The notes under the pieces are model-generated. The model was not told the origin of the DNA and ran no database searches. It worked only from the letters and a program-made list of their open reading frames with translations. The translations under genes were made by a program, and so were the position numbers. Of a stretch of 64,000 bases of DNA, positions 1 to 12,734 are shown in pieces. The stretch is taken from the NCBI RefSeq assembly GCF_000003815.2, contig NC_049991.1, positions 3,592,518 through 3,656,517 on the forward strand, given 5' to 3'. Position 1 is the stretch's first letter. Each line of letters starts with the position of its first letter. Source of the DNA: Branchiostoma floridae (Eukaryota; Chordata; Leptocardii; Amphioxiformes; Branchiostomatidae).

Positions 1-235
1 ACTGATCAAAAACTCCAGGAAACTCACATAGTGATGCAGTGAAAACTCCTTCCTTGCTTCAGGAAGTTCCGAGTCCGGAAAGTCTTGGTTTTTGGAAGTT
101 TTGTCATGAGGAAGAAGCACTGAGAGTCTTAGAAGACCTTGTGAGACTTCTGAGGGGTTCTTAGATGTAGAGAGAGTGTTCTGGACTTCCCAGACTAGCT
201 GTCTAACCTGAAGTTTTGTGTCTCCAGACATTTGG
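1..235 (-). CDS. Possible 5' coding exon of an unidentified gene (partial, apparent frameshift)
   Basis: On the minus strand an ATG at about 233 opens a short frame beginning MSGDTKLQVRQLVWEV, which stops after 22 codons. A second frame, offset by one base, is open from about 177 to the window edge and reads like real protein, for example DFPDSELPEARKEF and HHYVSFLEFL. The simplest reading is one exon with a one-base indel (sequencing error or decay) near 175-185. I do not recognise the family. Upstream on the minus strand, an ETS-like ACTTCCGG at about 768-775 would fit a promoter. Chance open frames of this length are not rare, so confidence is low. Confidence 0.3.
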
Positions 236-239
236 ATGT

Positions 240-2680
240 TGTTCTTACTTTCTTAGTTGGTTAGGTTGCAGTCACATGCGACGGAACCTGAAATAGATGA
301 TGTATTTAGTAGAATGATAGAAATCTGATTTTAAATGATATACAATAGATAGGGCTCAAAGTAATGGGTGCATGTGCACCAGGTTGTTAAGCAATTTAGA
401 TGAATAAAGGCAGTGTTTTAGTTCGTAGCCATGAACAGGGTACATTGTCATCACTACTGTAGCTTGTATCATTATATCAGGGAGTTTATATGAAATATAA
501 CGTGTTATCACCTCATAAAACCTCCTTGTAGCTATATGGTATAGCAGGGATCTGCCCCCCTCCCCACTCGACTGTCATCACCGCTCGCAAATCATCAAAC
601 GTAACCGTGAATTCAAACAATAAAACAGCATAAAAGTGCTTCAGACAGACTTAACACTCTTTACTATGAATATAAACGTGTAATTACGTCTATAATCTAT
701 GTTCAGTCCTGTTCTTACCATCCAATTTTGGCGCCTCTCTGGCAAAGCATCGGCTTGCAGTCCACTTCACTTCCGGGTTAGGCGAAACCATTACAAGCCA
801 AGGGTAACCTCAGAATGATTTGCTCTCAATTCAATAATGTTACTGTACTCAAATTTTAAGAACAATACTACATAAAATACGTATCTGTTATAACTTATTT
901 AATTGCAGGAATATATTTTGCTGTAATAGAATTTATAGATTTTAATTTCTTTAGTTATATACCTTTTTACTGTAATAGTGCCACCCAGTTTGATGACAAA
1001 CCTGATACACCAAATATTGTCTATGTCATTCAGTCATATCTGTTGTACCATGCAGCCAAAGCTTACAAATTTCAGGACGACAGTGAATACAGACATACTA
1101 AGAGGATTACCGGGAAGTAATGCATTGTGTAACTGTGACATGATGAAGAAAAGAAATCTCATGCCATAGATAAAATTTGCATACAGTTCTAGTCTAGTAT
1201 ATAACAGTTACAATATTCTAAGTGGTCAGGAAGGTTGCGTTGATCAAATGACTGAACACACAGAATATAGTATACCAAACAATAAGATTACGTTTATACT
1301 TTTTGCAAAATTTAATTTTGCCATCCGCAGCATATTTTTGCTTATTTTGAAGCTGCTTTCTACAAATTAGAGTATGGTTTAAATTTTTTTTAAAAACTTT
1401 TATTCATTTTGGAAACAGCCAAAAATTGATGCACACATGCATGTCATCCATATAATCAAATCAACATGGCCCAACTTGGATACCCCAGTTCAAATACCAG
1501 GAAGGGCAATACCTTCATTTTGGTTGGAGTGGCATTCCTTTTTCGCACTGATCCAGTAAAGATATCAGGGTCCCTAGGATGACAGAGCCATATGTAAATA
1601 CATGTACTAGTAATGATATGCTTTGCTTTACTAACAGGATATGTTACAGTAAAATTGAACTAAGGACGGGTATATTTTTGTTGTAATTTCTCGCAGGCAA
1701 GCTTTCCTGACCTAGCAAGTTTTACCTAAGTTTTACCTGTCCTGGGTATATACTCAGTGTCTGTACCGTGGTAGCGTAGCTTAATCAACACTTTTCTTGC
1801 CATGAAATAAATGAATCTTGCAACAACAACCGTAATAGTAGAACTTTATTCATATCAAGTCTATACATACATGTTGTGATGATGTGTGATGGGGTCACAG
1901 GCATATACTGGCCCACAAATGACCTACATTGACCAAGGAATGTAGAGGGGGGAGTCACTCAGAGATAGCTAGGGACAGAGAGAGGTCCGGCCCTGTGTCA
2001 GATGTAGTATTTGTATATAACGTAAACGTAATACATATGTATGGAACATGCGTCAGACAACTCATTGCTTAAACTTATTACGACTAAAATTTTGAAATGG
2101 TCTTAAGCCAGGCTAATCTTAAGTCAAAGAGTGTTTTTCTCAACATACAATACTTTTCAAACCATATTTTACCATGTAGGCACTAATATTAATACACACT
2201 ATAAACTAAAGACAGCTTTATATTCAATCAATGAAGGTAAGGAATGTACTAAGATTTCCAATTCATGTTAGACAGTTAATAACTAAGATTTCCAAAGTAC
2301 AAAATGTAATGGCAACAACAGTGAACTTTACTAACAAGATTTCCAAAATCATGCTTTTTGGTGACTACTATACATAGTATTGATGACTACTATATACACA
2401 CTATAACAGTATATGCATGGATATAGTTACTTCATACATGTACATGTACTATGATGATGTATATCTGCTCAAAACATCCCAAGGGGAAAGGGCTGTCTGG
2501 TCCAACTGGATGCAGATCCCTCAACACACCGCACTACTTGCAGCTCTATCACTTTCTGCCAGGGGGCACAACTACATTGTCAATGTCAGACATCTTTTTC
2601 CAGCCCCCTGGTCAGACTGAACAACTTTTTCCACTTTCTGGACTGGCCAGCTCTTTCAGCCAACCCCAAACAGAGAACAG
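240..2680. other. Intergenic stretch, no gene recognised
   Basis: No convincing coding region is seen on either strand. It is AT-rich. A short segment at about 1425-1480 (core ATGTCATCCATA followed by AATCAAATCAACATGGCC) recurs at 21,225-21,270 and, in the opposite orientation, near 55,430-55,490, so it is a fragment of a dispersed repeat. Confidence 0.5.
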
Positions 2681-2688
2681 GAAGGAAA

Positions 2689-3751
2689 CTAATCCAACGA
2701 TAGAATTGGAGGGCAGATATTGACGAGCGTGGCGCATACTCGGGTGATTCGTTCAATCAACGGTTCTTCAGACTCGTCAGAATCTAAGTATTCAATGGGA
2801 ACAGTTCCTTCTAAGAAAGTGTACTTGCTCTGCAAGTGGCCAGTAAGTTGTTCAACGTGCGCGAGCAGTCTCACTCTGGCAATGCTGCTTAACCCTTCCA
2901 GATCAACAGTGTCTAGCTGCAGCTGTGCCTCCCCCTTTGAGAAAGCATGTACAAACTTTCCTTGTTGCTGCCCATCACCACATGCAGGGTCACATGTGGC
3001 CAGAACTACATCCCCTGGTAGCAGCTTGTCCAACAAACTTCTCTAACAGGAACCTGTTTGACGCACATCCACCCCAAGGCTTTGACACGAAACTGATGAA
3101 ACCTCGCGGCGTGATACCAATGAGAACTTTCAGGGTGTAACGATTCTTCGCGGACGAGAATGTCTGTTCACGGGCCTCGAGAGTTTCAGGTTCGTCGATG
3201 AAGATCTCGAAACAGTCTACAATCGTGACTGTCTTATTCTGACCAAATGTGTCTTGGAAGAACGTCGGCATTGTCGACAACAATACTTCTCTCTTAGGCC
3301 AAAAAACAAGACAAGATAGCTGATCATCCAATACTACCATCCAATTGTAGAATATCTGTTTAACCTTGTCAATGGGGACTCGAAACCACAAAGCCAGATC
3401 TTGGAATTCCAAGTTACGCTTCAGTTTCATGAGAACTATCATGAATTGTTGAAAATCATCCAGACTCTGAGTGATTCTTGGCGTCGCAAAGGGCGCAACT
3501 TGATCTAACAAAACCTTTACTACAGCGTATTTAGGCAGACCGGTGTAGAAGCTGATTTTGTCGTCTGTGTTGAAGAAGTCTTTGTTCGGAGCACCATTTT
3601 GCTGGGACTCCGGATTCTCTGTCTGTGTTTCGGCAGTCTTTGGCTCTTGGTTAGTAGATGGTACACTGCTGAACTCATACTGTGACTCCCCTGTCTGTGT
3701 TTCTGCATTCTGTGGCTCTGCCTCGTCTCTTTCTCTCGAACAGTCAGCCAT
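2689..3751 (-). pseudogene. Harbinger/ISL2EU-type DDE transposase, frameshifted
   Basis: The upstream frame starts at 3751. It has a low-complexity N-terminus with two TQT motifs, then a helix-turn-helix region (FYTGLPKYAVVKVL, residues 68-81), then the start of the DDE catalytic core with VDCFEIFIDEP (first Asp about residue 179) and LIGITPRGFISFVSKPWGG. Near 3035-3050 the frame breaks by one base. The core continues in the next frame as LLDKLLPGDVVLA, ending with RITRVCATLVNICPPI at 2689. Related transposases have an ADRGF-like motif after VVLA; here the text is ATCDPACG, so the second catalytic Asp is displaced or lost. No THAP domain or YqaJ partner frame is seen. The copy is probably dead. 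Family assignment is from remembered motif order, not a search. Confidence 0.75.
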
Positions 3752-4330
3752 TTTCTGCCTTGACCTTTCGCACGCGGTGTTCAGTAGGAAGTTTTTGTGG
3801 CGTCCGTAACTTCGCTTGACAAGCCTCTTTTCGTCCCCTTTAAGGCGATTTCCGTCTCTTCTTGCGTTTCAGTCCTCGCTTCTGCGTTCTTTTGTAGCTT
3901 TCCCTTCGCCTCTTCTTCTTTGTAGTCCAAGGTTCAGACTGGAAACGCTTGTAAACAGTGTTTTTATCCCACACACTACAAGCACACACTTTGCAGCCGT
4001 CCCACGAAGAAACAAAATGGCGTCCCACTTGGCTTTTTGGCAACGCCTATGGAGCCGGCCAAATGGTGTGAGTATCACTAATAAAAATTATGAAAAGCTC
4101 TACTGTAGTTATACCAGAATCAGAAATACACGATTGGTTTGATATCTCTCTTTCGCAGTCTACAGTTGAGGAATTTACGGGCATTCATTCAACAATTGCA
4201 ATGCACATGTTAGTAAAACCGTTGCCAAGGCCGGGCCACGTGACTGAAAGCCGAGAATATTGTTAATTTCAAAGTTAACATTATCTATTTTCGTCACGTT
4301 TTTATTCCCCCCCCCCCCTTCATACATTTC

Positions 4331-4451
4331 AATTCATTCATTCATTGTTTCTTTCATTCATTCATTCGTTAATAAATTAACTCATCCATTCATTCATTCT
4401 TTCATTCATTCATGTGTTCGTTCATTCATTCATTCATTCATTCACTCATTC
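4331..4451. repeat. (ATTC)n microsatellite, interrupted
   Basis: About 120 bp of ATTC tetranucleotide units with small interruptions, preceded by a run of C at about 4310-4318. Open frames across it are artefacts of the repeat. Confidence 0.9.
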
Positions 4452-5390
4452 CCTATGGTGCTCAGCCCCGCAGCGCATGGTACCCTGGGACCTGTTAGGA
4501 GACTGGACACTCTCCATGTGTAATTCCGAACGATTCCGCCAGTGGCGCAATCTCGTCCAGAACATGACCTCAATGTCCCCAGAAACAAAGGCAGATATAG
4601 CTTCATTTTTCTCAGTTTTTCCCAGCCCCTGTGACATTTGATTACAACATTTTTCATTATCTTCCTTCCTCGCTTAGATAACCTTCTTGATTGCCGGATT
4701 TGCATTCCTATCATAAGATATATATACATGTAATTCAAAAACTCAGCGAAAGACGAAGACAATTTGCGTGGCCATTCTCAACTTTAATGCAGAAATGGCA
4801 GATAGAGACACAGACGGTACACCTCTCCTGACAGTCCTAACCGTCACACCCACTTCTCTGGGTACTCTAGCATCCTCCATGGGTGACGTCATTGGCCGAA
4901 CTGTCCGCCATATAGTGTCATATCCGTCCTTGTCTTATAACCATACAAAGCATTACAGTTCTTGTTCATGGCAAAACAATGTGAAAACGCAATGAAACGT
5001 AAATATATTATTGTTCACATTTTGTTTGTCTCGTTATCATGTCTTGACCTTATTCGATTCAGTCTTTACCAATCTTAATTGTCTTAAATTTCAATAAGTC
5101 TAGAATCTAGATATAACTTTGGTTGATCACTAATATCGGACCAATATCATTTCATGTTTCGTTAGAAATAAATGCAAACATGTCATTCGGTAACTGTTAT
5201 TCTGTAAGGACATGGTTTTATTTTTATTTTTTTGGAGTTTACTATAATGATTGAACATTCACATCCAGATTGCGATGTCAACATCTCGCAAGAAGTAACC
5301 GAACTTCAAAACATAAAACAACAACAGCAGCAACTGCTGAAGAGCAGACACACTTGACTCGAAAGACAAAGAAAGTGCTCTAGTCTAGAT

Positions 5391-8154
5391 CTAGAGCACC
5401 AACAGGCAAATGGCGCCGAACAAAGTGGCGGCCATTCCTGCGGTCAGCTTTCCAGCTGTGCTCTTAAGGTCGGTGTATGTGATGGCGTTGCAATCAACAG
5501 CATCGGCACAACACTCTTCGTAATGTATCCCCCCGGAAGTGATAGCTTCAGAGAACACACTGTTTTCGTTGTCGCTGTTGCAGGCCTGATCATGGCACTT
5601 CCTTTCAAAGGTCACGACGTTGCCATCAGCATCTTCCTCCAGCTCAACCTTAGTGTATGACAAGAATTACTCATCAAAATTGACAGTTACCATGATGAAA
5701 ACTGCATGATAGAATACGCTCATAGTGAATTACAATTGTGCTTTACGACCTAATTGTATCTAAAGAAGTAGCGTGATGTTTTCTTTAAAATTGTGATGAG
5801 CCTAACTAACTTCTGATTATGAAATTGATACACATGGTGACCAGCCCTCCAGCGCTGTCCTGCTACTTGCTACATAATGTAATTAAACACCACGTGTACG
5901 GGGTGTCTGCGGGATGTTGAAGGTGCCTCGTCCTGGCCATTCACCTTATTTGTTTGGAGATAAAGCAGGAAAGCAATAGAAAGAGAAGAAAAATAGTATA
6001 TTTCCCTTCTGTGAAGATAAGTATAAAAAAAGGGTAATTACGATGCAAACTCCAAAGGCACATCCAGAGCCAGACCCAGTCGTTCCGGTAGCGCACGCAT
6101 CTGTGGAGTCGTTCGTACTGCATGCAAAACAGGTTGTTGCCTGTGTAAAATACGAAGAATGGACTTTAAGTATGGATTGAGTCCAACATTTCCAATATCA
6201 ATTTGAAATCGAATCTGCATTGGGTCATATCATGAAAAAATTGTGATATAACAGGAGAAATGTATCGCATGCCGAGTATAACAAGTGGTAACACATCTAT
6301 ACTTGAATAAAATTGAAATTGTTGCTTGCATGATTTTGGTTGCCATTGCTAAAAACTATTGAATCCTACAATCCGACGTCAATCGTTTCGCTTGCATACT
6401 AGTACTCTTGGGCAAATGTTATCACTATGTTTAACAAGACCACACTGATTTCATTATATGGATGACATTCACATGTGCAGCAATTTTCGGCCGTTTCAAA
6501 GAAACAACATTGATTTCTAGCCATACTGTAGCTCATACATTAAAGCTGCATAAGGAGCAAATACATGCCGTAAATTCCAAACAAAATATCGGAAACACAC
6601 AGACAATAATGTCATAGAATGCATATTTTCCTATCGTAGTATTTTGCCATATGTATAAGTTGAAAGTGTATTTCGAGCCCACGCAAAGTTTTCCAAATTC
6701 AAATAATTAGATTAAAAAGACAAAATATATAGCATTTACTGTTTTCCATACCCATACCCAGTGTGCTCAGTCATTTGTTCAAACATTCTTAATTCTTATA
6801 TTCTAAAATGTTTTATAATGGTTGTTTTACCTTTTGTCCCTAACGCTAAAATCAATTTTGGGGCACTCAGAGTAAGTCATCCACTCATGAGTAGTCAACT
6901 CAGTATGGCCTTAGACGTATCAAGATAAAATTGTACAAAAATCTAAATCTGTAGCTAGAGTAATCGCAAAGTAACCCACGGATCCCGCTGGAGTACCGCT
7001 GACCGCCGCAGTAGTAGGGGCAGGAGTAGTAGCGCCTGTGTGAAATGGAAGGATCTTGTAAATCATCACAGTGATTGTTAGGAGCAAATTGATTGCACTC
7101 TAAAGAGCCGATCGACTGTCAGTTGATAGCCAAGTCACTGTACATGCCCCACTTTCGATCTATCATTGTCAAAAGCTGATGTTACTAAGTAATGTTAATG
7201 TCACATTTTCAGTGACTTTGTGAGAAAATGAAAACATTTATCATTGAATTTACAATTTATGCCCGCGACTAGTGGTGCGTACCTAAAGCCCGGACTTGGA
7301 ATTGGACCTAAAAATGTTTAGGTCCAAGTCCCAAAAAAATACTCTAAATGTCCGGAGCCAAGTCCGGACCTGCAAAAAGCAATCTGTCACTTATATTCCC
7401 TTTTCTTGTTCTAAACCATCTTAAACCTTCCATAGACAGTGAAATTTGCACTGGAAAAAGACAAAAAACATTTTGTGTTTACACTGGCTGTCTTTTATTT
7501 TCATGTATTTTTCAAATTGCATTTCAATTCATGCTAACATGCAACTTTAAGTCCGAACCTGAACCTGAACTGCTGGACCTGAATCCGGACCTGAACCTGA
7601 AATTGAGTTTAGGTACGCACCACTACCCACGACTAATATCTTTTATGTTGTATATGAGTATTTTTTCTATAAATCTTGTATATCATAATCTTTGTTCCCA
7701 CAAACCTAGTCTGGTATCCAAACCTATTGAAGCTGTAGGATTCTTTCGAGGGGACGAAATTCTCTGATAGATTCAGACTCCAGGCTATAGTGACGGTTGG
7801 GCACCGGTTTGGAAATGAGGTCCTGGAATAAGTGCTATTGTCGAAATCAATCGAAATAGGTTTAGAAAAAGAAAAAATGAAAAGCTCCTTTTTTTCAGTT
7901 TCAAGCCCGCCAAAGTCTAGCCATAAAGGAGCAACTTGAAAACCGCACCAAACTGCCAAAATTCCATACACGAAAGTATTGAACTAATGCGAGGAAACAG
8001 TAATGCTTATACGTACTAGTATCTGATCTTCGAACATTAAAATCATGTCCCTATGAAGAAGTTAATGTTGAAAGGCTAGATGATTTTTCTCACCTTCGAC
8101 CAGATAGCCGTGCAGAAGCAGGCTGACAACCGCCAACACCACAAAGTGCCTCAT
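5391..8154 (-). CDS. Ly6/uPAR three-finger domain protein, probably GPI-anchored, 157 aa
   Basis: Four exons join in frame on the minus strand: 8154-8094, 7035-6980, 6140-6042 and 5648-5391. Exon 1 is a signal peptide (MRHFVVLAVVSLLLHGYLVEG). Exon 2 is a Thr/Pro/Ala linker of about 19 residues, probably O-glycosylated. Exons 3 and 4 hold one LU domain: CFAC, DAC, a GCAFGVC block, KCHDQAC, then the ending ECCADAVDCN, which matches the CCxxDxCN signature. The C-terminus (AGMAATLFGAICLLVL, then stop) is a hydrophobic tail typical of GPI-anchor signals. Such proteins sit on the outer cell surface; the partner is unknown. The exon 4 acceptor has a weak pyrimidine tract and is the least certain junction. 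AATAAA on the minus strand (plus TTTATT near 5217) could end the message. Confidence 0.82.
5835..6035. repeat. Dispersed repeat, copy 1 of 2
   Basis: This intronic segment (core ATGGTGACCAGCCC, then CCAGCGCTGTCCTG, ending near TATATTTCCCTTC) aligns with 18,955-19,150 over about 195 bp with modest divergence. Both lie in introns of minus-strand genes. It is SINE-like in length, but no tRNA-type A/B boxes were identified. Confidence 0.6.
7270..7625. mobile_element. Non-autonomous hAT-like element, 356 bp
   Basis: The terminal inverted repeats are TAGTGGTGCGTACCTAAA at the left and its complement at the right. They are flanked by an 8-bp near-duplication (CCCGCGAC / CCCACGAC). An 8-bp target duplication and a TAG-type terminus fit the hAT superfamily. 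The inside repeats ACCTGAACCTGAA-like words. A related, more decayed segment lies at about 26,860-27,190 in RPS15A intron 1 of the coding region. It sits in the first intron of the Ly6-type gene. Confidence 0.75.
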
Positions 8155-8339
8155 TTTCTGTAAAAAAAAAGTCACGAAATAAATGTCAGTGACACAGTTT
8201 ACAAAAGCCATGTAACCATGTAAATCAGTCAACACTGTAACCTTAACATAGATTCCATAGTGTAAGTCACACATGGTAATACCTACCGTGGAAACCAGAT
8301 TTTTATAGTGGGCCGGCAGAGAATCTGAAGGCACGTCTT

Positions 8340-11300
8340 CCCGAGGACCTCAGGTAGCACTCATGGATTTTTCAGATAGGGAGAGTTTAACCATGGCTTA
8401 TAGGTCCCATTTACAAACTGAGGCCCGACCGGGATGTTTGCGGAAACGAGAAATAAAAGTGTTTACCAAGGAATATACACAAACTATTCTCATCTTGTTT
8501 ACTTTCTGTGTGTTTTGTTGCCTTTTGTGTCATATTTTTCGTTTCCGAAAGCTACCCGGCCGGGCCCAGGGTTGGGAATTGGAACCTAAGCCTTTGTCGG
8601 CAAACTCTCCTTGCATGGCTCCTCACCGAAGTGCTTGTCTAAGGTCTATCATCATCAAAATCATCATCATCATTATCATCATGACTTACGTGTAGTCGAG
8701 CTCAATGCATTGAAGCAACAGTGGGTATAGCTTTTTCACCATGTTTTCAGCACGCATTTGCGGTACATTACAATTATATTCCACGGTAACTGTGAAATTA
8801 ATCCAGAAAAAACGTTACCAACTTTTGACTTGGAGGATCAGATATGAAGTCAATCACAGTCCTGGTGTTGGCACTAGTGGAACGGTTCTTGCGCGTGAGA
8901 TACGATGCTTTTAAATATAGTACAGTGGCTACACCTTTATCACCCCTAAGACGCGACCATTTAAACACCGCCCGCCACGCTATTATCAACTGTTTACTTC
9001 CAATGGATATAGATGGGATTATCATTGTCGAACCGTTTCAATAGCCCTGAATAGAGTTAGAAGTAGTTGTTGGTTTTGGGCTCCGTGGATACGGCCAACC
9101 GTTAGGTAACGTAGTAATGATTGGAGACCACAATGTGTTGGAACAGTTCAGAACTGAATGGTAAGAGAATGTGTTTTAGTCGTTGCTATTGGAAACACCG
9201 ATACAGTTGGGTCTTTGGGTTAATGAAAATAGGTAACGGCGTCGGGTTGCTATGTCTTTGCTAAAGGCTACCTTGCTGTACGTGGGGGCTTGGTACAGGT
9301 GTGGTCGTATAACCGGTAACGTTTTAAAAGCGTAACACACCAGTTTGCAAGCTGTGTAAGAACACAGACTGTAAAGTTTGATTCACTCACACCGAGAAAG
9401 AACACCAACTCTTTTCGATAAGTGTGGTGGGGTCTAAAACGTGTTCGAATATGGCTCTCCCAAAACGCGATCTTCGACTTTGTGTCCAATCCAAATGGAC
9501 GCCGCTAAGCAAAGTTGGGTACCAAGATCTACTAATTTTACCCAAAGTTGAGGAGAAAGTATGTCACGGTGAAGTTCCTTTCCCAAGGGCACAAGATTTT
9601 GGGTCCTCTAGAGAATCGAGCCCAGAGCTTTTTGAGTAAACAGCCCTAACAAAAAGACCATCTTGCCATGCCACTTTTGACGGTCTGTAGAACACGCTGT
9701 TAAAAGACACACATGGTGCATAGTACGAACCATGAATATTTCAATGCACATTCTTAGAGAACTTCGCATTTTTGCTACCTGTTTTTTCGGAATATTTGTC
9801 CATATAAAACCCGTTAATACAATGACAAACTTGTCCAAAAAGTGCGATTTAGTTCTTGGTTTAAGCTAGATATGATAGCTATAGATATGATAGTAATAAA
9901 TATTGAGAAACTAGATTACATATCTTGCTGTTGTTCGGTCCACAAGAATTTGGAAACACCCGGACCCGGGTACTACTTTTGGCATTGCCGTTTCTTTTTA
10001 AAAGCCAGCGTCAGTACGGGACTGTAGACGGTACAAGTATCTTTGTCTTTAAACATATAGCAGAACAAATTCTACCGTCAGCGAAAATACAATGTAGTGG
10101 ATAGATATACAGAGTCATATTAAAGTGTTCTGAGACGTACATTAGAATACCTAGCGGCAAGGGAATCGAAAAATACGTACACCCAAGTACATTGAACGGA
10201 TTCTTTTCAGAGTCTGCGAACCATCAACCTGCAGTTATTCAGCTTTCATGTTTCACCTTAGGCAACATTAAAAGCAAAGTATATGAATACATGTTTTGAG
10301 AGCTTGAGTTTGTTTTCTAAAATAGGCTTTAGGCAGTTGTGATAATTAGTGCCAATGCATTTTTATGACTTTTTGAAACACAAGCTAGCCATCACACTTA
10401 AAGCTTTTCACTTTTTACAATTTCTATTGAATTTAAAGTTTAAAAAAGTTTTTAACGTTAATCCGCCTTTTTAACTTAAAACACATTAAAAATACCCCTT
10501 TTCTATTTTGCGAAGATACGCATAATGCATTATCACGAGCAAATGGATTATGAATGTTACACGTACCTGTTTCTTGTGTGTGTTCCCTGTACTTGGACTC
10601 GAAACGTTGCCCAGAAGCAACGGCCTTGTATCGACTGTGACTTTATGCTGGCAACAGTTCCCTAAATTCAAGAGTTTACGGGTCATGCCATTATATTGAG
10701 AGGGGTTAATTTTGTAGAAGCTCAGTTCAGACAACAATACACATTGTTTTTGCAAATGTTATTAGATCAGCTCTGCTCAAAATAGCGTTTGTGTATTAGT
10801 CCTATTAGCTATTAGTGTAGATGTTATTTAGTCGGGCACACAGATTTTATAGATATGGTACTTTCATAAATTGAATGCACCCCGAAAACCAGAATGAAAC
10901 TTTCCATGCTTTGTCATAGAAGATAAGACTTTAAATGGAATAATTGTGTAATTGGGCTGTTAAAGGGTTTTAGGGGTTCCCAGATGAAGATGTTATTCAT
11001 CATTTTAAAGCATGATCGCTTTTATTACAAACGTGTATGCATCCGTTTGGCCGCGGATTGTAACTATGTCATAACTTGCTAAACTGTATTTTCGTTTGCT
11101 CCCAACAGTCAACAGAATTTCATCTCAACTTCCAGTGTTTGATAAAACCACTAGTGACCCACAAACAGCCAGTGCGTGGCGTAATTTAAGTGCGTGGCAG
11201 ATAAATGAGACCATAATGACTGTGTCGTTATAAACAGTCGCACAAACAACGCAAAACACGCACAAACACGCGACCGTTGCTACATGTATAAGGCGTTGAA

Positions 11301-12290
11301 AAAAATGTTATCACTTATATTTTCTATTACCAGGTCAACCCTATCTAAAACCAAGGAGGTTGAAAAATAATTTTTGTTCAACCTCCTTGCTAAAACCTGA
11401 CGACCATAGCGTGTTTGCGTTCGACTGCTGACAAAGGAGTTTTGGATCTGGTTAGTAAAATTCAAAACAGGCTTCTGGTATATCATACTCAAGATATTCT
11501 TAGCAAAGTTAGGCGTTAAACAGTTAATGTAAGAATGTGTATAATCATTGTACTTCTTAGTTTAGTTTATTGATGTGCTTGTACAATGCAAACTTGTCGT
11601 ATGATTAAAATATGATGCTGAAATATCAAAATCCTGATACATTTCAGTTTTACATTGTTAATAACTATTTGTTCACTTCAGCCGAAACCTACAGGAAAGA
11701 AAATACTTTCCTACCAAAACTATTCTTTTCCAGAAAGTAAAAGATGTTGCCATGTAACTAGAAATACAATATTCTTATTAAAAAAATTTACAGTGAAGCA
11801 AACGGAGATCCAACATTAATATTGGAAGCATTTTTTCAAGCTTATAAAAATGTACACTAAATGCTTAGGCCTAGGAATGAGATCTTTTCGGAACGTTGTA
11901 AGACATTTATAGAATGTCGAGAGGGGGAGATTAGCATATTTTTGAATGAAAGCCGTCAAGATTTTTGTGTTGACTGAGCAAATATTGATTGAGGCTCTTG
12001 TTACCAGAGATACTTAAAGAAATATTATAACAAGGCTTAGTGTATAAGAATAAGTACACAGCATAGCACGGAACTTACAGAGTGTTGTTGAACAAAATAC
12101 GTCCGGAAAGTACGATTATTGCACCTACGTCCAGAGTGAAATCAACAACTTTAAGAGTGTTTGGTTAGGAGGATTAATTTATTTTCTAAGATTCACAAGA
12201 AAGTGTCTGACTTCCATAGTACTTGCGTAATTATATTTGAACCGGTTTTCCATTGTGTTTAAAAGAGTGCAAGTTACATGCTAGCAAGTC
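8340..12290. other. Long stretch without a recognised gene
   Basis: Six-frame reading gives only short, non-protein-like frames. A small hairpin at 11,351-11,389 has 13-bp perfect arms (CAAGGAGGTTGAA). No transposon termini were recognised here. Confidence 0.5.
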
Positions 12291-12295
12291 AGATG

Positions 12296-12725
12296 TAGAG
12301 AGAGATTTTAAAAAGAGAGATACAGGGAATGTGGGAAAGGGAGAGAGAGGATGAGAAAGAAGGAGAGAGAGGGAAAGAGAGAAAGGAGAGACGGGAAGAG
12401 AGAGTGAGAGGGAGAGAGAGAAAAAAGGGGAGAGAGGGAGAGAAAAAGAGGGAGAGAAAGAGGGGAGAGAGGGAGAGAATGCGTGTGTGTGTGTGTGTGA
12501 GAGAGATAGAGAGAGGAGAGAGAAAGGGAGAGTGAAAGAAAGGAAGAGAGAAAGAAAAAGAGAAAGAAAGAGAAAGAAAGAAAGAGAGAGAGAGAGAAAG
12601 AAAGAAAGAGAGGGCGAGAGAAAGAGAGTGAGAAAGAAAGAAAGACAGAGAGAGAAAGAGAGAGAGAGAAAGAGATAGACAGAGAGAGAGAGAGACAGAG
12701 AGAGAGACAGACAGACACTTAGAGA
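12296..12725. repeat. GA-rich polypurine tract, about 430 bp
   Basis: Near-pure purine on the plus strand (GAGA, GAAA and GGGA words), broken only by a short GT run at about 12,482-12,498 and a few single pyrimidines. The Ser/Leu/Phe-rich and Glu/Arg/Lys-rich open frames across it are repeat artefacts. Such tracts can form triplex (H-DNA) structures and often cause assembly errors. Confidence 0.95.
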
Positions 12726-12734
12726 GATTTCCAA

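Noticed and set aside
4260-4523. Open frame rich in His/Ser/Phe
   Set aside because: It is the translation of the ATTC microsatellite.
12231-12734. Long open frames on both strands rich in Ser/Leu or Arg/Glu/Lys
   Set aside because: They exist only because the GA repeat has no stop codons; there is no real protein sequence.
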